55,168 nucleotides of DNA from an uncultured Duncaniella sp. (lineage in GTDB: Bacteria; Bacteroidota; Bacteroidia; Bacteroidales; Muribaculaceae): assembly GCA_910586665.1 (NCBI GenBank), contig CAJUIX010000022.1, forward strand, positions 1-55,168, read 5' to 3'. Position 1 is the stretch's first letter; each line of letters opens with the position of its first letter. The position numbers were made by a program, and so were the translations under genes. Shown piece after piece: positions 44,101 to 50,307 of this stretch. The notes under the pieces were generated by a model. The model searched no databases. It worked only from the letters and a program-made list of their open reading frames with translations, and was not told the DNA's origin.

Positions 44101-44421
44101 AACCACGACCTCGTCGAGGGCCTTGACGTCCTCTTTGAGCGTGACGTTGATGACCGAGCGCTCGCCGACGGTGATGCTCTGGGTCAGGTAGCCGATGTAG
44201 GAGTACTCGATGACGGCACCCTTGGCGGCCTTGACTGAGTATTTGCCGTCAAGGTCGGTGGCCATGCCTGTGGCTGAGCCTTTGACGATGACGGAAACGC
44301 CGGCCATCGGATCGCCGGCTTCGTCGGTCACTGTTCCCGTAATGGTACGGGTCTGGGCTGTGGCGTTAATAGCCAAAAATGCGCAGACGAGAAGCAGCAT
44401 AATGCGGTTGAGGCATTTCAT
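41122..44421 (-). CDS. SusC/RagA-family TonB-dependent outer-membrane transporter 2
   Basis: From ATG 44421, 1099 residues: signal MKCLNRIMLLLVCAFLAINATAQ, regulatory-like domain from RTITGTVTDEAGDPMAGVSV, plug with VVVAYGTASKQSLTGSV and GVVLITTKKAKSAG, then the barrel ending YSFEITARF. No STN domain. The frame also opens at 44463, adding 14 residues with no export character; the shorter start fits the signal peptide. A G7 run (C7 at 44422-44428) abuts the chosen ATG, inside the possible extension. It is 78 bp from the phosphatase stop by the short start (36 bp by the long one). Confidence 0.93.
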   Translation of the reverse strand: MKCLNRIMLLLVCAFLAINATAQTRTITGTVTDEAGDPMAGVSVIVKGSATGMATDLDGKYSVKAAKGAVIEYSYIGYLTQSITVGERSVINVTLKEDVKALDEVVVVAYGTASKQSLTGSVAVISDEDIQRRPVTSVTSALEGMAPGVQVNGSTGTPGEAPTILIRGINSVNGTTAPLYVVDGVVWNGNYNDINPNDVETISVLKDAASCALYGAKGANGVVLITTKKAKSAGKVEVTAKIRQGIYQRALPEYKRLGYNRWNEAMLQAITNGKVTSAPDKYTYETAMEETIGNFFSEAGILNLYGTGENGDVTGGSAKKVFDANGKVVLNKLSCYDDTDWWDALSRNGHRQEYNVSATGATEKFSAYASLGYVKEKGYLLKTDFERWNARLNSEYRPTKYLKVGFGLTAAEIESNQPQFDSDNLSSTSNAMSYQGIAPGLPYYAHDWKTGEILRDENGNPVWNTMDGYATFTSNRAYIIRANSEDYERLSVDGNAFATIYLPYNFELTVRGNMNRYRQTDTDYASPLIGHAQGFGRLTKTFYKRETTNLQQYITWSHDYGAHHVDAMLNHESYNRYYEYSEVKNKNQLFPDKLYLSNFTENEGTSAYAYRYRTETYMGRARYNWNNQYFFEASLSRDASSRFDKDERWGTFWSVGASWIINKEKFLRDVEWINQLKLRAAYGTAGNDYTDGYYPTFDLWSKYDHTLDGNPSVFPSTIGNKNIRWESTKTLDLALEGYFFNSRLNASVGFFSRVNADLLYEVSQAPSNGTDGGGTNMKQWQNVGNMRNTGWEIMFSGDIMRTKDFTWSAHVDATFIKNKITKLPAGNIWSSPRALVEGKSRYEFYTYKWAGTDMMTGQSLYEINKDSHDFETEVLDANGMGTGVWEYDESKWESRLKNAEDGGALVKIGDRYYSTSTSYASKHFRGTSLPTVYGSFGTNLRWKGISVSALFTYSLGGKTLNTVYSGMLLPNAGKSLHEDAINNTWTPDMAAGITDENRINRGVRPQINTVNGNNNNATSDRFLFSSSYLAFKNLNITYDLPRKWIAPLSLNGLSAGLSIDNVKLFTKLQGMNPTYNYSGGQGEYFVPSRVYSFEITARF

Positions 44422-44499
44422 CCCCCCCGATTTGCTAATAAATGTTAATACTTCGTTTGCCATAAGTGAGTAATGATTGAAAATAATAATAGATTGGAA

Positions 44500-45846
44500 T
44501 TATTCGTTGAAGCGTGAGGAGAAGCCGTCGAGCTTGGCCGTGTAGTGGTCGCGCAGGTCCTTCCATCTGTAGTAGGGACCTTGGACTGGCTTCACCGGGA
44601 GGGTGGCCTCCTCCTCGTTGAGCAGGACTTTGACGAGCACCTCGTCGGGAGAGTATGAAGGTTTGTCGGAGGGGCGGTAGAAGACAATCTGTATGTTGCT
44701 TCCCATCGGGAAAATTTCATAGTTGCGCCAGCGCTCGGCGAGCTTGGCGGGGGTGTCGGCATCGAATTCGCCGATGTCAAGGGCACTGTCGTTGATTTCC
44801 ATCAGGATTGTGAGCGGGAGCACGATTGACTCGTGGCCGAAGCGGAGGTTGGCGCTGAGGCGGGGGGAGACCATCGCCGTGTCGGCCGACTCGATGATGT
44901 TGCGCAGGAGCACACGCTGGTTGTAGGGGACGCGGTTGGAGGTCAGGGCGCTGTTGCCGGCCGAGATATACCAGGAGGCGTTGTTGAGCAGCCAGTTGTT
45001 GTGGAGTTCTTCGGAGGTGAATACGTCGTAGAACTCTGCCTGGTCGTCGTGGCTCTGGGTGTTGACGGCCACGTCGAAAATCGCGTCAAACACCTTGGCC
45101 TCGTCGAGGCTGTCGGCCACAAAAGCGGGGTCGTTGAAGATTTTGGAGATGAAGGCCGAGTGGTCGCCGTATTTTTTATCCATTTCGTCGCCGTAGCGGT
45201 CCCAAAGCTCCTTCTCGACCTTGCGGGCGAGCTTCTTGGCCACGGTGTCGGTGCTGTTGTAGGCGAGGATTTTCTGAGTGGCGCGCGAGGCGTCGCAGCT
45301 GACGGTGAGTCCGGGGCAGATGCGCTGTAGCTCGGCAATCTCGTTGGCCATAGAGAGGATGCAGCGGATGACTACTGTCGACTTGGCGTCGACATGTGTG
45401 CCGGGAACGAAGATTTCGGGGAAGTTTTCGGTCATGCGGCGGGCAATGTCGCGGTGCTGGCGGTGGCCGAGCGGGGTCAGCTCGCCGACGCGGTTCTTGG
45501 AGGCTTTGCGGATGTCGCGGAGCTGGGCGAGCAGCTGCTGTCCGCGGGGGGTGAGCTTGCCGTTGCGCCCGGCTTTCTCGAGATATTCGACCGGGCGGTC
45601 ATATTTGTCATCTTTGAGGAGCCAGCGGCTTCCGTGGCGTCCGTAGTGCTCGATGTGGAAGGGGACATAGCCCTCGGGAGCCTTCGTAAGCCGGGGCAGG
45701 CCGTAGGCCGGACGAGGGTAGGCGAGATACTGGCTTCCGGCCTGATACTTGTCGGCCGGCGTGCTTCTGTCGTTCTCCCCTCGTACAGAAATAGAATAAA
45801 TAAGCCCTAAAAGCAGGACTATGACGGTTCTGCAGTGTAGTTTCAT
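44500..45846 (-). CDS. secreted histidine acid phosphatase, MINPP/phytase-like
   Basis: Histidine phosphatase superfamily, branch 2: hydrolyses phosphomonoesters, in this branch often inositol polyphosphates. 448 residues; signal peptide at the N-terminus (hydrophobic TVIVLLLGLIYSIS, cleaved near 23). Catalytic motif YGRHGSR with Arg70, His71 and Arg74; the distal acid motif is GHES with His338-Glu339, where MINPP enzymes have HAE and phytases HD. Only one Cys pair candidate. It is the first gene of an operon with susC2 and susD2, which suggests it works on a substrate imported by that pair. Periplasmic or outer-membrane location is inferred. Substrate could also be a sugar phosphate or phosphoglycan. 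Confidence 0.88.
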   Translation of the reverse strand: MKLHCRTVIVLLLGLIYSISVRGENDRSTPADKYQAGSQYLAYPRPAYGLPRLTKAPEGYVPFHIEHYGRHGSRWLLKDDKYDRPVEYLEKAGRNGKLTPRGQQLLAQLRDIRKASKNRVGELTPLGHRQHRDIARRMTENFPEIFVPGTHVDAKSTVVIRCILSMANEIAELQRICPGLTVSCDASRATQKILAYNSTDTVAKKLARKVEKELWDRYGDEMDKKYGDHSAFISKIFNDPAFVADSLDEAKVFDAIFDVAVNTQSHDDQAEFYDVFTSEELHNNWLLNNASWYISAGNSALTSNRVPYNQRVLLRNIIESADTAMVSPRLSANLRFGHESIVLPLTILMEINDSALDIGEFDADTPAKLAERWRNYEIFPMGSNIQIVFYRPSDKPSYSPDEVLVKVLLNEEEATLPVKPVQGPYYRWKDLRDHYTAKLDGFSSRFNE

Positions 45847-45884
45847 GGGCGGGTTAGATAGTTAGAAATGATGTGATAGTTGAT

Positions 45885-46072
45885 GTCCGCGTTTGCGAAG
45901 CAAATTACATGAGGCAAATAAATTCGCTGAAATGTAATAGCGGAAGTCGGGCGCAGCCCGGTCCGCGTTTGCGAAGCAAATTACATGAGGCAAATAAATT
46001 CGCTGAAATGTAATAGCGGAAGTCGGGCGCAGCCCGGTCCGCGTTTGCGAAGCAAATTACATGAGGCAAATA
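45885..46072. repeat. 76-bp structured tandem repeat, 2.5 copies
   Basis: Copies at 45885-45960 and 45961-46036 are identical; a third stops after 36 bases at 46072. In each unit TCCGC/GCGGA (e.g. 45886-45890 with 45940-45944) encloses two further stems, TTTGC/GCAAA (45892-45896 with 45900-45904) and TTACAT/ATGTAA (45905-45910 with 45932-45937), the plan of a three-way junction. A CGGGC-GCA-GCCCG hairpin closes the unit. No spacer diversity, so not CRISPR. Confidence 0.95.
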
Positions 46073-46074
46073 TA
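46067..46074 (-). promoter_or_regulatory. -7 box for the phosphatase-susC2-susD2 operon
   Basis: The minus strand reads TATATTTG, formed where the truncated third repeat meets unique sequence; the full copies read TTTATTTG there. Start site near 46062, so two full repeats would lie in a ~215-nt leader. No -33 TTTG at the expected place. Confidence 0.45.
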
Positions 46075-46286
46075 GTAAAAATTTAAATATCGTATTATTT
46101 TTTGATAAAATTTTTATTAAAAAACGATGAATTTTTTGGCAGAGGGTAGCAAAAAGTTAAGGATGTTATGTTAATTAACCAATTTTAAGCTAAAAAGTAT
46201 TTATCATTACGCCGTATTATTTAGTGCCCCGACGAAGCAAAAATGACAAGAAAAGGATATAATTGTATCAAACATAATGACTGCCT

Positions 46287-46318
46287 GTTGCGTATATTAT
46301 ATATATATATTATATTTG
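46287..46318 (+). promoter_or_regulatory. promoter of the toxin-antitoxin operon
   Basis: GTTG (46287-46290), 20-bp spacer, TATATTTG (46311-46318). The spacer is almost pure TA alternation. Leader about 17 nt, which sets the antitoxin start at 46340. Confidence 0.65.
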
Positions 46319-46339
46319 CAATATAAATATTATAAAACT

Positions 46340-46621
46340 ATGAATACTGTAGCTCTTAACAATACGGGGAAGACCAAAAAGCTCATTGAACTACCTAATG
46401 ATATATGTCGCCGATTATCTCTTCAGGCTGCGGCTATGGGGACGAGTGTCAAGCGTCTGATAGAGAACATGGTAATAAATTCTATAGAGGATTCTGATGA
46501 TGACGCTCTATATTCATATCTGCTTGAGACACGTCCCGAAGGGTCGGTCATGCTTTCTGACCATGAACAGGCTGAGCTGCTTAACCGCTTGCGTAAAAAG
46601 GCCATGAGCGATGAAGTATAA
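46340..46621 (+). CDS. probable type II antitoxin, ribbon-helix-helix-like
   Basis: 93 residues from ATG 46340. The N-terminal half (KLIELPNDICRRLSLQ, then GTSVKRLIENMVI) has the strand-helix-turn-helix form of a ribbon-helix-helix DNA-binding domain; the acidic C-terminal half (EDSDDDALYSYL) would bind the toxin. The upstream in-frame ATG at 46277 lies before the promoter and is rejected. It overlaps the toxin gene by 11 bp. It likely represses its own promoter. Confidence 0.78.
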   Translation: MNTVALNNTGKTKKLIELPNDICRRLSLQAAAMGTSVKRLIENMVINSIEDSDDDALYSYLLETRPEGSVMLSDHEQAELLNRLRKKAMSDEV

Positions 46622-46916
46622 GTTGTCAAAGGAATTTGGTAAAAGTCTTGAGCGACTCGGGGGTAAGGACCTTCGGTCTGTTCTTGCCGTTATTGACGAA
46701 GTTGGGGATGCTGTCGTCCTGGCTGACATATCTGACTGTAAGAAACTTGTGAATTACAAGAATGTATATAGGATAAGAATTGGCAGTAGGAGGGCTTTTT
46801 TTACCTTCCATATTGAAATTTTGGATGATATGGTGTTTTTCAGGTATTTGGTGCCGAGAGGGCAGGCTTATGACAAGGCAATGGAGAAGGCCCTGCGCAG
46901 GGCTGATGATGAATAA
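46611..46916 (+). CDS. RelE/ParE-superfamily toxin
   Basis: 101-residue basic protein with the RelE/ParE pattern: N-terminal helix KEFGKSLERLGG, KKLVNYKNVYRIRIGSRRAFFTFHIE (strands with Arg) and a C-terminal Arg/Lys helix. RelE members cleave mRNA on the ribosome while ParE members poison gyrase; sequence alone does not decide. It starts inside the antitoxin gene, as is standard. The BIME-like repeat follows 27 bp later. Confidence 0.82.
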   Translation: MKYKLSKEFGKSLERLGGKDLRSVLAVIDEVGDAVVLADISDCKKLVNYKNVYRIRIGSRRAFFTFHIEILDDMVFFRYLVPRGQAYDKAMEKALRRADDE

Positions 46917-46942
46917 TACGGTGGTATTTCAAATATGACGAA

Positions 46943-47044
46943 TGTAGGGACGCGGCGTGCCGCTTATACCGAATAAAATAGTTGCCTCCTGCATATCAGG
47001 CGGATGTATTCTATATGGCATAAGCGGCACGCCGCGTCCCTACA
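46943..47044. repeat. 102-bp nested palindromic repeat (BIME-like), copy 2
   Basis: Arms 46943-46970 and 47017-47044 match with one mismatch around a 46-nt loop, the same geometry as copy 1 at 66-167. Outer feet are TGTAGGGACGC; the inner palindrome is GCGGC-GT-GCCGC. The loops share GCCT, TGCATAT and ATGTATTC blocks with copy 1. It sits between the toxin gene and the 3' end of the GH28 gene. Confidence 0.88.
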
Positions 47045-47055
47045 GAGTTGTGCTT

Positions 47056-48465
47056 CTACTGTTTTTGGTCCTTGACGAATCGGACGTCCTTGATTGTGAC
47101 CTCGGCGGTGGGGGCGATTTCGGTCGCGCTGTCGGTGTAGACGAAGGTACTGTTGCTGACGGTTACGCCGTGGACGCAGTTGAGCCCTTCGAGTCCTGAG
47201 GCTTTAATGGCGGTTGCGGTGCCGTGGCAGATGACGTCCGATATATGTATGTCGGTAAACTCGGGCACCTTCACCAGCTCCTTGGGCTTCACACTGTCCG
47301 ACTCCTTCCACCCGGCGGGGCGGTCGGCATAGTCACATTGGAGGGTGATGGCGTCGGATATGATGTCGGTCATCATTATGCGGCTGATGTATATGTCCTC
47401 CGTCTTGCCGCCGCGCCCGATGCCGCTCTTGAAGCGGAGGCCGGTGTCGGTGCCGGAGAAGGTGCAGTCGCGGACCACGATGCGCTTCATGCCGCAGACG
47501 TCCTCGCTGCCGATGACGAAGCCGCCGTGGGCGTGGTAGACGGTGTTGTCCTGGATGAGAATGTCCTCGCAGCCGTTGACGAGGGCGTCCTTCTTGTAGT
47601 CGCCGCTCTTCATGCAGAGGCCGTCGTCACCCGCGTCGACCACCGAGTTGACTATTATCACCTGGTGGCAGTCGCTGATGTCGATAGCGTCGCCGTTCTG
47701 GGCGTTCCAGGGGCAGCGCACGGTGATGCCGTCGATGATTACGTTGCGCGAGTTGAAGGGGTGGACGTGGAACTTGGGCGCGTTCTGGAAGGTGACGCCC
47801 TGGAGGAAGATGTTCTCGCAGTGGTAGACGCGGAAGAGGTCGTTGCGCATCTTCTCCTGCTTCTCGGGAGTGTCGGCCACGTCGCCGTAGCCCGACTTGA
47901 GTTCCCAGGGATACCATAGGGAACCGTTCTGACGCTCGACGCCACCCATTTTCTTGAAGCGCTTCCACTCGGTGTCGCTCACCTTGCCGCGCTTGACGGG
48001 GCGCCACTGGGCACCGTTGCCGTCAATGGTGCCCTCGCCGGTAATCGAGATGTTGGTGCAGCGCGAGGCCGTGATGCAGGGGAGCACGCGGCGCGCCTTG
48101 GGGTCGGGGTCGACGTAGAGGCTGCGGTCGGCCGAGAAGAAGATGACGGCGTTGCGCTCGAGGTGGAGGTTGATGTTGCTCTTCAGTTCGATAGGTCCTG
48201 TGAGCCATACTCCCTGCGGGACAATGATTCTGCCGCCGCCGGCTGCCGAGAGCTCGTCGATAGCCTTGCGGAAGGCCTCGGTGTTGAGGGTGACACCATC
48301 CCCCTTGCCCCCGAAGTCGGTGATGCCGGCTGTGCGGGTGGGGAGAGCGAAGGTCTTGACCGGCTTGACGGCCACGGGGAGGTCATTGTAGTAGGCGCTG
48401 TAGTCGCCGGCGGCGCTGGCCGTCAGCGCGAGGAGCGACAGCGCGAGTAGAAATAGTTTTTTCAT
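47056..48465 (-). CDS. glycoside hydrolase family 28 (polygalacturonase-like)
   Basis: Exported inverting hydrolase of the right-handed beta-helix GH28 family, acting on pectin-type galacturonan or a related chain. 469 residues with signal MKKLFLLALSLLALTASA. Active-site motifs: NGDAID (N257, D259, D262) for NTD, GDDG with D280-D281, HAHGG (H311, H313) for GHG, and RFKS (R344, K346) for RIK. Fold entry FGGKGDGVTLNTEAF at 51-65 is typical. A simple signal peptide places it in the periplasm. It is last in an operon-like run after the barrel protein gene (32-bp gap), not beside a SusCD pair. Confidence 0.93.
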   Translation of the reverse strand: MKKLFLLALSLLALTASAAGDYSAYYNDLPVAVKPVKTFALPTRTAGITDFGGKGDGVTLNTEAFRKAIDELSAAGGGRIIVPQGVWLTGPIELKSNINLHLERNAVIFFSADRSLYVDPDPKARRVLPCITASRCTNISITGEGTIDGNGAQWRPVKRGKVSDTEWKRFKKMGGVERQNGSLWYPWELKSGYGDVADTPEKQEKMRNDLFRVYHCENIFLQGVTFQNAPKFHVHPFNSRNVIIDGITVRCPWNAQNGDAIDISDCHQVIIVNSVVDAGDDGLCMKSGDYKKDALVNGCEDILIQDNTVYHAHGGFVIGSEDVCGMKRIVVRDCTFSGTDTGLRFKSGIGRGGKTEDIYISRIMMTDIISDAITLQCDYADRPAGWKESDSVKPKELVKVPEFTDIHISDVICHGTATAIKASGLEGLNCVHGVTVSNSTFVYTDSATEIAPTAEVTIKDVRFVKDQKQ

Positions 48466-48497
48466 CAGATGTGTGTGATATAATATTAGGTATGGGT

Positions 48498-50270
48498 TTA
48501 AAATTTGAGCGAGGCGCCGATCATGCCGGTGGTGCCCTGTGCGATGCGTCCGCCGATTATGTCGTGGCGGCGGTTGAGCAGGTTCTCGCCGCGGGCAAAG
48601 ATAGTCAGCGCGTCAGTGACGGTGTAGCCGGCTCCGAGCGAGAGGTTGGAGCATACGCCGAGTGTGCGAGCCTCGGGTAAGTAATATACTCCGGCATTTT
48701 CATCATTAACGCTGCCGATGTAGTTCTCCTGCATGTAGTAGGTGCGGCGTCCTGAGCGGAATTCCCAGTTGAGGGTCACCAACAGCGGCTCAATCGGGCG
48801 GAGCTTCATCTCCGCGTTGACGACATGCCTGGCTCTGTCGCGCCACTCGTAGTAGCTATGGTCATAGTCGTTGGGCGCTGTCTCGTAGCTTGCGCGGAAG
48901 GCGAAGAGTTTGTGGTAGTTGTAGCCCACGGCCGCGCCGAGGTGCCATGCCGACAGGTCTGTGCGGTCATAAATGCCCTGGCCGGGGTAGATATTGTCGC
49001 CAATAGGCATCAGCCAGTCGTTGGCTTTGGCATAGCCGCCGAAGAGTTCAAGATAAGCGCCGAGGAAGGGGCCCACGGTGAGGCGACCGTCGAAGGCGTA
49101 GGGGATGTGTGACTGCCCGTAGGCCATGAAGGGGGAGAGGTTGGAGCTGATGTCGTAGAGCGAGGCGAGCGAGTTGAGCTGCGAGCCACCCTTGGCCGTG
49201 ACCTCGATGCCGATAATCTGCGAGGGTGTCCACGCGAGCATCACTTCCGGGGCGATGTGGAAGGTCTTCCCCCCGCCGGTGGTGATGTCGGCCTGCACGC
49301 CGAGGCGTCCCTTGAAGGTCTGCGAGCCGAAGTCAAGGTGGGGAGTGAGCGATATGAGTCCGCTTGTCCCCCCGGTCGAGGCTGCAAACTTGTCATAGTT
49401 GTTGTAGGGGTAAAGCGGGGTGAGATATGCACCTGTGCGGAGGAAGTCGGCGTTGATGTCCAGGCCAAGCTCCGTTGTCTCTCCGAAGGGGAGCGCGAAG
49501 CTCCCCTCGGCGCCGAAGAGGTTCTGGCGCACGCCCTTCTCGGGATAATCCTCCAAGCGGTAGCTGTAGCCGTCGGGGATATCGAAGTGATACATGCCGA
49601 AGTGCTGATAGTGGGCTCCGACGCTATATCCCAGGCCCTCGGCCTTGGATGAGAAGAGGGCCGAGGCGTTGGCACGGCTGATGTTTTGGGAGTATGACAT
49701 GTGGCCTATCGGGTTGGTGTGGTAGGCGTATGTGTAGTCGAGCGAGGCGTCGAGGGCTGAATTCTCACCTATGGCCTGGCGCAGGTCGGTGCCGAGCGAT
49801 GCCGAGTGGTCGCGCCAGTAGTTGGTGTGCTCCGGGCTGGAGCCGCCGACAATATCTGTGATTTTTTCGCGATAGATATCGCCGTTATACTGGCTCCATA
49901 CCGCCAGCCGGGTCTTATCGGTGTCTATGGCACGATAGCCGGCCGAGAAGGTGGCGTTGAACAGGGGCGCTCCGAGACCGAGCACTGCGTAACCACGGTA
50001 AGGGGAGGTGTAAAGCTTGTCGCCATAGGCCACCGGCGCGAGGGTGGTGATTGAGTTGGGGACATGGGTGGTCACCACCTTGTCGCTGAATGAAAGCTGC
50101 GGGCGGCTGATGGCGGGAAGCTGGAGGGTCGGGAGCACCGTGATGCGCGATGCGTCGCGCTTTACCGGGTCGATTTTCTGCTCGACATTGATTTCCTTAT
50201 GTAGTCCCTGGCCGAAAGCCGTGCTGGTGGCTGCAAGTCCGAGGGCGAGTAATGCTATGCGGGTGTTCAT
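48498..50270 (-). CDS. outer-membrane beta-barrel protein, TonB-receptor-like without plug
   Basis: 590 residues with signal MNTRIALLALGLAATSTAFG. After a ~70-residue lead (VEQKIDPVKRDASRI) come repeated amphipathic strands ending in GASLKF with terminal Phe, as in outer-membrane barrels. ENLLNRRHD near the end is a TonB-dependent-receptor-like strand, but there is no TonB box or plug domain. It follows the TPR gene by 37 bp, an arrangement I have seen in other Bacteroidales. No function is known to me; a channel or assembly partner of the TPR protein is possible. Confidence 0.8.
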   Translation of the reverse strand: MNTRIALLALGLAATSTAFGQGLHKEINVEQKIDPVKRDASRITVLPTLQLPAISRPQLSFSDKVVTTHVPNSITTLAPVAYGDKLYTSPYRGYAVLGLGAPLFNATFSAGYRAIDTDKTRLAVWSQYNGDIYREKITDIVGGSSPEHTNYWRDHSASLGTDLRQAIGENSALDASLDYTYAYHTNPIGHMSYSQNISRANASALFSSKAEGLGYSVGAHYQHFGMYHFDIPDGYSYRLEDYPEKGVRQNLFGAEGSFALPFGETTELGLDINADFLRTGAYLTPLYPYNNYDKFAASTGGTSGLISLTPHLDFGSQTFKGRLGVQADITTGGGKTFHIAPEVMLAWTPSQIIGIEVTAKGGSQLNSLASLYDISSNLSPFMAYGQSHIPYAFDGRLTVGPFLGAYLELFGGYAKANDWLMPIGDNIYPGQGIYDRTDLSAWHLGAAVGYNYHKLFAFRASYETAPNDYDHSYYEWRDRARHVVNAEMKLRPIEPLLVTLNWEFRSGRRTYYMQENYIGSVNDENAGVYYLPEARTLGVCSNLSLGAGYTVTDALTIFARGENLLNRRHDIIGGRIAQGTTGMIGASLKF

Positions 50271-50307
50271 GATGCGTGATTATATATAATAGGTGGTGGA
50301 GGGGTGC

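Larger units (their letters stand above)
45847..46339. other. 493-bp intergenic region with tandem repeats and two promoters
   Basis: Contains the 76-bp tandem repeats, a minus-strand -7 box at their far edge, an AT-rich stretch (46075-46260) with no recognised feature, and the toxin-antitoxin promoter. Confidence 0.85.

Noticed and set aside
45885..46072. CRISPR array
   Set aside because: Units are contiguous identical copies with no unique spacers and no cas genes nearby.
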